Notes under the pieces: generated by a model
Databases searched by the model: none
What the model was told of the DNA's origin: nothing
Seen by the model: only the letters and a program-made list of their open reading frames with translations
Translations under genes and position numbers: made by a program
Shown here: piece after piece, positions 9,601 through 16,808 of the stretch
Layout: each line of letters opens with the position of its first letter
Numbering within the stretch: position 1 is the stretch's first letter
Source of the DNA: an uncultured Clostridia bacterium
Lineage (GTDB): Bacteria; Bacillota; Clostridia; Christensenellales; Borkfalkiaceae
Direction: 5' to 3'
Assembly: GCA_944337235.1 (NCBI GenBank)
Contig: CALVLK010000002.1
Coordinates: forward strand, 123,131 to 187,130
Length of the DNA stretch: 64,000 bases

Positions 9601-10233
9601 TATATCAACGCCGACGTATCCTCCGACTACACCACCCTGCGCGACGAGGCAGTCGATGCGCTGAAGCTGAAGAACAACGTCTCCGACAAGGACAACCTGC
9701 CCGAAAGCCTTGCGCTCTACTACACCTTCACCTTCTACGATGCAGACTTCTACCTGCGCTATGACGCCACGCAGGACGAGGACGACCTGGGCAACCCCTA
9801 CGGCAGCTACACGCAGTCTGAATATACCGAGAACATCATCTATCTGTATGTGGACGACATCGACGGCACGCTGCTCAACGCCGGCCCCTCGTATGCAATG
9901 TATATCGACTACAGCTCGACGGATGTCACGGTGGAAGCGGACGATCTCGGCTCTTCCGACAACAATTCTGACAGCAGCGACACCACAACGACGGACATCA
10001 ACGAGGGCCAGCTCATTCTGCTCATCTCCTCGTCGCTGATCGCGATCGTACTCTTCATCGTCATCATTCTCATGATCGTACGCAAGCTCATGAAGAAGTT
10101 CCGCAAGAAGGCAAAGCCCGTCTCGCAGGTAAAGAAGAGCAACAAGCTGCACGTCGTAGAGGACGAGGCGCCGGCACAGCCCGAGGCACCCGCCCCCGAA
10201 AAGAAGGACGAAGACGATCCTTACAACGACTGA
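6643..10233 (+). CDS. Large surface lipoprotein with CBM-like beta-sandwich repeats and C-terminal TM
   Basis: 1196 residues from the ATG at 6643, preferred over an upstream in-frame start at 6571 because AAAGGG lies 8 bases before it and the signal peptide then begins at residue 1. The signal peptide ends in a lipobox-like LLAAC (Cys about 34). The body shows at least three diverged beta-sandwich units that open like NGNFEFYN or VSFFVKT and close like YAFFDDLTCE or YVLFDNYI, reminiscent of carbohydrate-binding jelly rolls (CBM4/9-like). A membrane helix near residues 1120-1145 is followed by a lysine-rich, then proline/glutamate-rich cytoplasmic tail. Having both a lipobox and a C-terminal TM is unusual. 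Ligand unknown. Confidence 0.8.
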   Translation: MAKFSKTSKWKKRTLTALSIALASSFTLGLLAACTTEETTPEEDDSTVSATDTQLLRNGNFEFYNEKETEIAERLTLINSPTSWAFTSGSPSSTTTSGVIDASEEAWGDLTRSGGYNFTTYTYSGENDDYDGEEVTTFASIADAMAHWTDENVSAYDKLYFLEIYGDDIDELDETSAEAEFFAEYDYGIDYEDVRYLTEACSNGRDFRLHEGVAEDETGVLMLHNTVTSNNVVGTAQYYTSATTITIPAGAAASLSVWVKTDNLYHYISTDNENPTQTGTPVSQRAGAYIGVTNTVGGTTLDQMQIKNINTQGEWQQYNLYVRASTYATTTFRIVLGLGQGSSSDRYYNVNGYAFFDDLTCELITGEEYEEAVGTKEAPANDARVCAISDSAEEKQFDMDRETADTFALDLYAAFEADGALLSGAEIGLTEERSGSRVYTSERFGLGDDENNFAQLTTLGAIAASSNRYLQNVYTNDIEGKYPFGGDDSEILMLMSANGAAYTAKLAELTLGADERMLVSFFVKTSSIPSGYSGATASVVELLDGAALNTTSISAFDSTTIDTVDIDSSVEEKTDIYDGWVQCFFFIENDTKYERTFRIDLSYGPTTITGTTRTSYCDGYAAFTNFETKTLTSTELSYATTGDQAVSVSLTGETEETRSFDSVSATGQKDIETGLALPAAFTGVLGGSKFVTSNGADNIKPESVYTGLLSSRYAENYFNSEAAWKDILGADAAGDADSWWNDVFGNARQPLVIANGEEASYGYFSSNLTVAASSYQQISLRVRVSEGAKAYIYLTNLTNATTASELLSPSAPLVTFWYNDEGDICSIDPTSDDYNRRTHVLFTLQENGLYQRTDGSDETYYANLYNYETDEEGNLVTADGTIAFYANEGTFYAYYDEETDTYSQPVENLPTEVDGTTITRYDFRNTTMPQSQIVVDNTDGSLPGWVTVSFYVATGDEELTYRLEVFSGDRLGTDPNPADSYVLFDNYINADVSSDYTTLRDEAVDALKLKNNVSDKDNLPESLALYYTFTFYDADFYLRYDATQDEDDLGNPYGSYTQSEYTENIIYLYVDDIDGTLLNAGPSYAMYIDYSSTDVTVEADDLGSSDNNSDSSDTTTTDINEGQLILLISSSLIAIVLFIVIILMIVRKLMKKFRKKAKPVSQVKKSNKLHVVEDEAPAQPEAPAPEKKDEDDPYND

Positions 10234-10258
10234 CCCATTCAGCACACATAACACCAAA

Positions 10259-10291
10259 CCGCCGCGGCCCGCATGGGCTGCGGCGGTTTTT
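10259..10291 (+). terminator. Rho-independent terminator after the surface protein gene
   Basis: CCGCCGC (10259-10265) pairs with GCGGCGG (10280-10286), with an inner GCCC/GGGC pair, followed by TTTTT. Confidence 0.85.
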
Positions 10292-10296
10292 GTATA

Positions 10297-10327
10297 TGAA
10301 AAGGGCGCCCGTTGCAACAGGCGCCCT
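10297..10327 (-). terminator. Terminator of the serS-exonuclease-rsmF-like operon
   Basis: AGGGCGCC (10320-10327) and GGCGCCCT (10302-10309) form an 8-bp stem on the minus strand followed by TTTT. It sits 10 bases after the stop of the RNA methyltransferase gene. Confidence 0.75.
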
Positions 10328-10336
10328 CTGGCGGGA

Positions 10337-11626
10337 TCATCGGATGAGCCGCAGCCCCTTGGGATAGTGATTTTTGACCTGACCGCCCACAATCTTGCCG
10401 ATGCCGAGCGGAAAGACTTCGAAGCCGACGACGCACCAGCCGTCGGGCAGCGTGCTCTCTACGACCTCCCCGCGCAGGAACCTTCGGCTCTCCTCCTCGC
10501 CGAGCGAGACGAAGCGCTGCACCTCCTGCGGTTTCAACCACATCGCAAGCGCATGGGCGGGCCTGAAGATTTTTCTGTCCGTTCGCCCGAGTTCGATCCC
10601 GGCGCGCAGCACGCCGCCGAGTGCGGGAAGCGCCGCATCGGGCGGGGAGAACAGCACCTCCCCCTCCGCCGTCTTCAGCGCGCGGATCTGCCCCGCGAAG
10701 GGGCGGGTGAAGAACTCCTCGGAAAAGGCGCCGAACGCCGCCATAGCGGCAGATGATGGCCTTTCGCCAAAGTTTTCGGCGCGTATACTGCCCCCACCGC
10801 CGTCAATGCGCTCCAGGAGCGCGGCAAAATGCCCCTCCCCGCGCACCTCGTGCGGCATCAGGCGGCGCTGCGAAAGGCAGCGGTAATCGGGGTGGCGGCG
10901 CAGAAACGCCTCGATCTGTCCCTCGTTCTCCTCGTCGGAGAAGGTACAGGTGGAATAGACCATGCGTCCGCCCGCCCGCAGCATCTCCGCCGTCAGATCG
11001 AGAATGGCGGCCTGCCGCGCGGCACAGCGCGCCACATTTTCCTCGCTCCAATGCGCGATCGCGTCGGGATCCTTGCGGAACATTCCCTCGCCCGAGCAGG
11101 GCGCATCGACGAGGATCTTGTCGAAAAAGGCGGGCAGCGCCACAGAGATCGCCCCCGCATGCACGATGGCATTGCCGACGCCCATGCGTTCGAGATTGCC
11201 GCTGAGAATGCCGGCGCGGCTGCGGTCATATTCGTTGGAGAGGAGCAGGCCCCTCCCCTGCAACGCACAGGCGAGCTGCACGCTCTTGCCGCCCGGCGCG
11301 GCGCAATAGTCAAGGACGCGTTCCCCCGGCTGCACATTCAGAAGGGGCGCGGCGCACATGGCGGATGGCTCCTGTGAATAGAAGAGCCCCGCATGATAGG
11401 CGGGCAAGCCCCCTACCTTCTGTACCGGGGTATAGAAGCCGTCCGGCCCCCACGGTACACTTTCCCCGCACAGTTCGGGAAAGCGCGCACGAAACTGCGC
11501 GGCGCTTATTTTCAGCGTGTTCACGCGCACGCCCTCGGCGGGCGCATCCTCATAAGAGCGCAAAAAAGCAGGGAAATCTCCCGGCTTTTTCTTCATGCGG
11601 TCATAAAATTTCTGCGGCAGGTTCAT
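10337..11626 (-). CDS. RsmF-like rRNA cytosine-C5 methyltransferase (NOL1/NOP2/Sun family)
   Basis: 429 residues. Visible in order are an N-terminal RNA-binding part, the SAM loop DYCAAPGGKS at about residue 107, the first catalytic cysteine in DAPCSGEGMFRKD, the second in STCTFSDEENE, and a C-terminal extension typical of the RsmF/YebU group. It transfers a methyl group from SAM to C5 of a cytosine in rRNA (16S in the characterised RsmF). Its start overlaps the stop of the exonuclease gene by 4 bases (ATGA). The target nucleotide is inferred from the family. Confidence 0.88.
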   Translation of the reverse strand: MNLPQKFYDRMKKKPGDFPAFLRSYEDAPAEGVRVNTLKISAAQFRARFPELCGESVPWGPDGFYTPVQKVGGLPAYHAGLFYSQEPSAMCAAPLLNVQPGERVLDYCAAPGGKSVQLACALQGRGLLLSNEYDRSRAGILSGNLERMGVGNAIVHAGAISVALPAFFDKILVDAPCSGEGMFRKDPDAIAHWSEENVARCAARQAAILDLTAEMLRAGGRMVYSTCTFSDEENEGQIEAFLRRHPDYRCLSQRRLMPHEVRGEGHFAALLERIDGGGGSIRAENFGERPSSAAMAAFGAFSEEFFTRPFAGQIRALKTAEGEVLFSPPDAALPALGGVLRAGIELGRTDRKIFRPAHALAMWLKPQEVQRFVSLGEEESRRFLRGEVVESTLPDGWCVVGFEVFPLGIGKIVGGQVKNHYPKGLRLIR

Positions 11627-12579
11627 AGACTCTCCAGCGCGTGTTGCAGCGAATCGAGCGGGATGAATGCCGCCCCCGCCGAGATGGCATTCTGGCAGCG
11701 CACGCCCCCCTCTCCCCGCGCGATGTAGACGTTACACTCGGTCGGATGCGAGGTATATCGCCCGCCCGAGGCAAAGATGGCAGCGATCAGCTTGCGCGAG
11801 ACGGTGACGTCGTCCTCGATGTCCTTGGAAAAGCAGAACACCTTCCCGTCCAGCGCACCGCCCCGTCTGCGGCGGCCCATGTTCTTGTTGACGTAGCGGT
11901 AAAATTCTTCATGCGCCTTCGCATGCGCCTCGCGCTGCTCGTCGCGCTCCTGCAGATAGGAGAGGAAGCCCGTAGAGGTCTGCGGGCGGATGGTATAGTT
12001 CTGCAGCCTGCCCGGGCGGATGCCGTAGCGGACGGCAAAGCCCTTCAGATCGGTGCGCTCGCGCCGGCAGAGGATCTCGCACACGCGCATGGTGGCATAG
12101 GCGTCGTCGGCGGCGCGATGCGGGGTGAATTCCACGCCCAGATCCTCCGCCATGGCCTGCAGGCCGTACTGCCGCGTGTAGCTCTGCGACAGGTTCATAT
12201 AGAAGAACTGCGTATCGTAAAAGTCGAAGGAAAAGGAGGGGAGCTTGTAGCGCCGCGTCTCCAGGTTGAGGTATTTGACATCGTTGAGCGTCGCATGCCC
12301 GCAGACGATATGCTCCTTGTCCTCGAGCAGGGCGCGGATGCGCGCATATTCCGCAGGGAAGAGCGGGTGCTTTTTGAAATCCTCATATTCATAGGGGAGC
12401 ACAAGCCCCTGCCCGCCATTTCTGCCGGTCAGGTGAAATTTCCCCTTGGGATTGATGAGGATGTCCTCCTGCGCCAATACCTGAAAGTTTTCGTCCGTCA
12501 GCACATAGCCGAACGCACAGATCTTGGCGGTATTTTTATAGACGCAGGCGCACTCGATGTCAAAAAACAGATACTTCAT
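11623..12579 (-). CDS. DEDDh 3'-5' exonuclease with C-terminal BRCT domain
   Basis: 318 residues. Exonuclease motifs are FFDIEC (Asp7, Glu9), CGHATLNDVKYL and HRAADDAYATM, giving the DEDDh set of the DnaQ/epsilon family. Residues about 235-318 match a BRCT fold (LDGKVFCFSKDIE...VSRKLIAAIFASGGRYTSHP), as found in other stand-alone epsilon-like exonucleases. A role in DNA repair or RNA trimming is plausible; the substrate cannot be read from sequence. The gene starts 9 bases after the serS stop, without a good ribosome site of its own, so translation is probably coupled to serS. Confidence 0.85.
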   Translation of the reverse strand: MKYLFFDIECACVYKNTAKICAFGYVLTDENFQVLAQEDILINPKGKFHLTGRNGGQGLVLPYEYEDFKKHPLFPAEYARIRALLEDKEHIVCGHATLNDVKYLNLETRRYKLPSFSFDFYDTQFFYMNLSQSYTRQYGLQAMAEDLGVEFTPHRAADDAYATMRVCEILCRRERTDLKGFAVRYGIRPGRLQNYTIRPQTSTGFLSYLQERDEQREAHAKAHEEFYRYVNKNMGRRRRGGALDGKVFCFSKDIEDDVTVSRKLIAAIFASGGRYTSHPTECNVYIARGEGGVRCQNAISAGAAFIPLDSLQHALESL

Positions 12580-12588
12580 GTGTAAAAC

Positions 12589-13875
12589 TTATTTGTTCGG
12601 TCTGAGCTCTTTGGTGCCGCCCATATACGGCCAAAGCACTTCGGGGATCTCCACACTGCCGTCTGCGCGCAGATGATTTTCCATAAACGCAATGAGCATT
12701 CTGGGCGGCGCCACGACCGTGTTGTTGAGGGTGTGCGCATAGGCGCTGCCGTTTGCACCCTTGTAGCGGATACCCAGCCTTCTCGCCTGCGCGTCGGTCA
12801 GATTGGAGCAGGAGCCCACCTCGAAATACTTCTTCTGGCGGGGCGACCACGCCTCGACGTCTACGCTGCGGTACTTGAGATCGGCAAGATCGCCCGAGCA
12901 GCACTCCAGCGTGCGCACGGGGATGCCCATGGAGACGAACAGCTCCACCGTATAATGCCACATCTTTTCATACCACGCGCAGCTGTCCTCCGGCTTGCAG
13001 ATGACGATCATCTCCTGCTTTTCAAACTGGTGGATGCGATAGAGGCCGCGCTCTTCGATGCCGTGCGCCCCCTTCTCCTTGCGGAAACAGGGCGAATAGC
13101 TCGTGAGCGTCAGGGGCAGCTTGCTCTCGTCGATGGTCGTGCCCATAAAGCGGCCGATCATGGAGTGTTCGCTCGTGCCGATGAGGTAGAGGTCCTCGCC
13201 CTCGATCTTGTACATCATACCGTCCATCTCTTCAAAGCTCATCACGCCGGAGACGACGTCGGAACGGATCATGAAAGGCGGGATACAATAGGTGAAGCCC
13301 TTGCCGATCATGAAGTCGCGCGCATAGGCAAGCACGGCGGAATGCAGCCGCGCTACGTCGCCCGTGAGGTAGTAAAAGCCCTGCCCCGATGTTCTTCTTG
13401 CGCTGTCGATGTCTACGCCGTCCAGCCGCTCGAGGATGTCGAGGTGATAGGGGATCTCGAAGTCGGGCACGCGCGGCTCCAGAAAGCGCTGCCCCTCCAC
13501 GTTTTCGGAATCGTCCTTTCCGATGGGCGTTTCGGGGGAGATGATGTTGGGAATGCTCATCATCACCTTCTTCAGCTGCTCGGAGACCTCCGCCTCCTCC
13601 CGCTCGATCCGGGCAAGCCGGTCTGCATCCTTGGCGACCTGCGCCTTGGCTGCCTCCGCCTCCTCCGTCCGCTTTTCGCGCATGAGGACGCCGATCTGCT
13701 TGGAGAGCGCATTGCGCGCGGCGCGCAGAGAATCGCCCTCGCTCGTGAGCGCGCGCTTCTTTGCGTCGAGCGCGATCGCCTCGTCCACCAGGGGGAGCTT
13801 TTTGTCCTGAAATTTCTTTCTGATATTTTCACGCACGGCGTCGGGATTGCTGCGCAAAAAATTGATGTCGATCAT
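12589..13875 (-). CDS. serS: Seryl-tRNA synthetase
   Basis: 428 residues from the ATG at 13875 (start MIDINFLRSNPDAV), which has AGAGGAA 9 bases upstream; the open frame continues 146 codons upstream but that part is not conserved-looking. The N-terminal coiled-coil arm (about 30-105) precedes the class II core: GTSEHSM, motif 2 CFRKEKG...RIHQFEK, and motif 3 TLNNTVVAPPRMLIAFMEN. Motif 3 reads LNNT.VAPPR rather than the common LNGS.LAVGR, a variant also seen in other clostridial SerRS. It charges tRNA-Ser with serine. It is the first gene of an operon with the exonuclease and the rRNA methyltransferase. Confidence 0.96.
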   Translation of the reverse strand: MIDINFLRSNPDAVRENIRKKFQDKKLPLVDEAIALDAKKRALTSEGDSLRAARNALSKQIGVLMREKRTEEAEAAKAQVAKDADRLARIEREEAEVSEQLKKVMMSIPNIISPETPIGKDDSENVEGQRFLEPRVPDFEIPYHLDILERLDGVDIDSARRTSGQGFYYLTGDVARLHSAVLAYARDFMIGKGFTYCIPPFMIRSDVVSGVMSFEEMDGMMYKIEGEDLYLIGTSEHSMIGRFMGTTIDESKLPLTLTSYSPCFRKEKGAHGIEERGLYRIHQFEKQEMIVICKPEDSCAWYEKMWHYTVELFVSMGIPVRTLECCSGDLADLKYRSVDVEAWSPRQKKYFEVGSCSNLTDAQARRLGIRYKGANGSAYAHTLNNTVVAPPRMLIAFMENHLRADGSVEIPEVLWPYMGGTKELRPNK

Positions 13876-13909
13876 GTCCGTTCCTCTTTTTCTTTCATAA
13901 TACCGTTTT

Positions 13910-13938
13910 ATTATACCTCTTTTTGGCGTGAAAAGCAA
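13910..13938 (-). promoter_or_regulatory. Sigma-A-like promoter of serS
   Basis: On the minus strand TTGCTT (13933-13938), 17-base spacer, TATAAT (13910-13915), 35 bases before the ATG. The leader is too short for a T-box. Confidence 0.75.
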
Positions 13939-13991
13939 ATAATTCGCCGAGTGTTTTGCCACGCCCGCAAAAATTGTGTCAAAAAATTTCT

Positions 13992-14020
13992 TTGACTTTT
14001 GCCGCATGCTCGTGTATAAT
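13992..14020 (+). promoter_or_regulatory. Sigma-A-like promoter of the P-type ATPase
   Basis: TTGACT (13992-13997), 17-base spacer, TATAAT (14015-14020), 30 bases before the GTG start codon. Confidence 0.8.
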
Positions 14021-14050
14021 AGAAAAAAACACGTCACATGGGAGAGAGCT

Positions 14051-16711
14051 GTGAACAAGACCCCCAACGATTCCAAGGAACATACCCGCAACCGAAGCGG
14101 CAGATCCTTCTTCAAGAGCATTCTCGAACGCAAGGAGCTCGTCGTTTCCCCTGCGGACAAAAAGCGGCGCAAGCTCATGCGCAAATTCCGCAGAGCAAAG
14201 CATATCCCCTCCGAAACGGAAGTGGAACGCTTTACGCCCCCGCTCGACAAGGGGCTCAGCGCCGACCAGGTTGAACTGCGCTTCAACCAATTTCTGTTCA
14301 ACGACGTAAACAAGCGTTACAGCAAGACGTACACGAGCATCTTCGTCGGCAATATCTGTACCTTCTTCAACCTGCTCTGCGTGCTCGTCGCCGTGGCGCT
14401 CGCGCTTGCCAACGCGCCGCTGTCGCAGTTTCTGTTCGTCGCCATCTTCGCCGTCAACCTCACCATCGGCATCATTCAGGAGATCTTGGCAAAGCGGCAG
14501 ATCGACAAACTTTCGCTGCTCGTCTCCTCGACGGCGAACGTCATACGCGGGGGTGTTCAGATCGAGATCCCCATACGCGAGATCGTGCTCGACGACGTCC
14601 TCTGCCTGGAGGTCGGCCAGCAGATCCCCGCGGACTGCATCATTGCAGAGGGCTCTGCCGAGATGAACGAATCGCTTCTGACGGGCGAGAGCGCCTCGGT
14701 CAAAAAGGCGGAGGGCGACTCGCTGTATGCGGGCTCTTATATCGTGAGCGGAAGCTGCCTCGCCCGCGCCGAAAAGGTGGGGCATTCCTCCTACCTGAAC
14801 AACCTCGCCTCCAAGGCAAAAAAATACAAGCGCCCGAGTTCGGAGATCCTCAACTCCATCCGCCTCTTCATCCGCGCGATCGGCGGCCTGATCATTCCCA
14901 TCGCCGCCCTCATGTTCCTCTCCAACTGGAGGGGGGTGAGCGCCAATCCCGACCTGGATACTTGGACGAAGATCTCGCAATGCATTCAATACACGGGCGC
15001 CGTGATCATCGGCATGATCCCCTCCGGGCTGCTGCTGCTCACCTCCGTCGCCATGGCGATGGGTATGTGGCGGCTCTCGCGCAAGCAGACGCTCGTGCAG
15101 GATATGTACTCTCTGGAGATGCTTGCCCGCGTGAATGTGCTGTGTCTGGACAAGACGGGCACCATCACCGACGGGCGCATGACGGTGAGCGACTGCATGA
15201 TCTTAAACAACGAGACGGATCTCTCCATCGACGACATCATGGGCAGCATGCTCATGGCGCTTGACGACAACAACCATACCTCCATTGCCCTGCGCGACCG
15301 CTTCGGGCATTCCAACCTGTTACAGGCGACGGAGATTCTCCCCTTCTCCTCGGCGAGAAAGTTTTCCGCCGTCACCTTCGGCGAGGACGGGACCTATGCC
15401 TTCGGCGCCCCCGAATTTATATTGCGTCCGCTGCCACAGCGCATCGAGCGCATCAGCAAACAGTATGCGCAGATGGGGCTGCGCGTGTTGCTGCTTGCGG
15501 GGGGACCAGGCAAGCTGAACGGCGGCGACAAGCTGCCTGCCGGCATGCGCGCCATTGCGCTCATCACGCTCGCCGACAACATCCGCCCCGAGGCAATAGA
15601 GACCATAAAGTGGTTCAAGGACAATCAGGTCGACATCCGCATCATCTCGGGCGACAATCCCGTCACCGTATCCGAAGTCGCACGCCGTGTGGGCGTGCGC
15701 GACGCGAACAAATTCATCTCGCTGGACGGCCTTACGGACATTGAGGTGGAGAACGTGGCAAACCAATACACCGTATTCGGCCGCGTGACCCCCGAGCAGA
15801 AGGCGATCCTTGTAAAGACGCTCAAGCGCGAGGGCAATACCGTCGCCATGACAGGTGACGGCGTCAACGATATCCTCGCCCTGAAAGAGGCGGACTGCGC
15901 CATCTCGATCGCCTCGGGCAGCGAGGCGGCGCGCAATGTATCGCACCTGGTGCTCATCAACAACAACTTCATGAACCTGCCTTCCGTCGTGGAGGAGGGC
16001 AGGCGGGTCATCAACAACATCAAAAACAGTGCCTCGCTGTACATCATGAAGACGCTGTTCACCATGCTGCTCGCCGTCATCTGTATGCTGCTGCCCAATC
16101 AGCAATACTTCTTTACGACGAACAACCTCATCCTCTTTGAGTTCTTTGTGGCGGCCGTACCCTCGCTGTTCATCTCGCTCCAGCCCAACAAGGAGCGCGT
16201 CCGAGGGCAATTTATCCCATATGTGCTTTCCCGCTCCATCCCGGGGGCAATCACGCTGATCCTGTGCGTGCTTGCCGTGTACTTCGGCAACCTCAACCTC
16301 ACCGATGAGGTTCTGATCCCCCTTTTGGACGCCGCCGGCAATCCCCTGCTGACGGAATCGGGCGAGGTCATGGGCACCATTCAGACGGTCGTGGGCTTTG
16401 GCGTCAACTTCAAACCCATGCTCATCATGGCAGTCACCTTCGGCGGGATCGTCATGCTGTACCGCATCTTGAAGCCCCTCAACCTCATCCGCACCGTTCT
16501 CTATCTGAGCTGCTTTGCCATCTGCATCGTCGTCATCTGCGTGCCTCCCCTTGGCAACATCATATACAACGAGACCGCCTCGGGCGGCTACTGCTGGGCG
16601 GATATCAACTTTACCGTCATGCAGGTCCTGTACATCATCTGCATCATGCTGGCGGCATTCCCCGTGTCCGGCTTCCTCGTGAAGGCATGCGACCTGCTCA
16701 ACCCCGACTGA
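14051..16711 (+). CDS. P-type cation-transporting ATPase (CtpE/Exp5-like)
   Basis: 886 residues from GTG 14051, chosen because GGGAGAG lies 5 bases upstream and the promoter -10 at 14015-14020 excludes the upstream frame start at 13976. Signature motifs are all present: LLTGES in the actuator domain, the phosphorylation site LCLDKTGTITDG, and MTGDGVNDILALKEAD in the hinge. The membrane helix before the phosphorylation domain has MIPSGLLLLTS instead of PEGL, as in the CtpE/Exp5 group implicated in calcium transport. The N-terminal 85 residues are basic and soluble; several C-terminal TM helices follow the P domain. It uses ATP to move a cation, probably Ca2+, across the cytoplasmic membrane; the ion is inference. 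Confidence 0.9.
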   Translation: MNKTPNDSKEHTRNRSGRSFFKSILERKELVVSPADKKRRKLMRKFRRAKHIPSETEVERFTPPLDKGLSADQVELRFNQFLFNDVNKRYSKTYTSIFVGNICTFFNLLCVLVAVALALANAPLSQFLFVAIFAVNLTIGIIQEILAKRQIDKLSLLVSSTANVIRGGVQIEIPIREIVLDDVLCLEVGQQIPADCIIAEGSAEMNESLLTGESASVKKAEGDSLYAGSYIVSGSCLARAEKVGHSSYLNNLASKAKKYKRPSSEILNSIRLFIRAIGGLIIPIAALMFLSNWRGVSANPDLDTWTKISQCIQYTGAVIIGMIPSGLLLLTSVAMAMGMWRLSRKQTLVQDMYSLEMLARVNVLCLDKTGTITDGRMTVSDCMILNNETDLSIDDIMGSMLMALDDNNHTSIALRDRFGHSNLLQATEILPFSSARKFSAVTFGEDGTYAFGAPEFILRPLPQRIERISKQYAQMGLRVLLLAGGPGKLNGGDKLPAGMRAIALITLADNIRPEAIETIKWFKDNQVDIRIISGDNPVTVSEVARRVGVRDANKFISLDGLTDIEVENVANQYTVFGRVTPEQKAILVKTLKREGNTVAMTGDGVNDILALKEADCAISIASGSEAARNVSHLVLINNNFMNLPSVVEEGRRVINNIKNSASLYIMKTLFTMLLAVICMLLPNQQYFFTTNNLILFEFFVAAVPSLFISLQPNKERVRGQFIPYVLSRSIPGAITLILCVLAVYFGNLNLTDEVLIPLLDAAGNPLLTESGEVMGTIQTVVGFGVNFKPMLIMAVTFGGIVMLYRILKPLNLIRTVLYLSCFAICIVVICVPPLGNIIYNETASGGYCWADINFTVMQVLYIICIMLAAFPVSGFLVKACDLLNPD

Positions 16712-16719
16712 TCCCCTCT

Positions 16720-16746
16720 CCCCTGCCCCGTGCAGGGGAGTTTTTT
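16720..16746 (+). terminator. Terminator of the P-type ATPase gene
   Basis: CCCCTGC/GCAGGGG stem (16720-16726 with 16732-16738) followed by TTTTTT. Confidence 0.8.
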
Positions 16747-16751
16747 GCGCC

Positions 16752-16784
16752 AAAACAGCCCTCCGCAGGGTACGCGAAGGGCTG
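16752..16784 (-). terminator. Probable terminator of the beta-helix surface protein gene
   Basis: On the minus strand CAGCCCT (16778-16784) pairs with AGGGCTG (16756-16762), followed by TTTTG. Confidence 0.6.
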
Positions 16785-16808
16785 TATTTGTATCGTTTTC
16801 GCGCAGCA

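Noticed and set aside
13876-13915. T-box leader upstream of serS
   Set aside because: The predicted leader is under 40 bases with no specifier loop or T-box sequence.
12589-14313. Longer seryl-tRNA synthetase with a 146-residue N-terminal extension
   Set aside because: The promoter and ribosome site lie between 13,875 and 13,940, and the extension overlaps the divergent ATPase promoter and gene.
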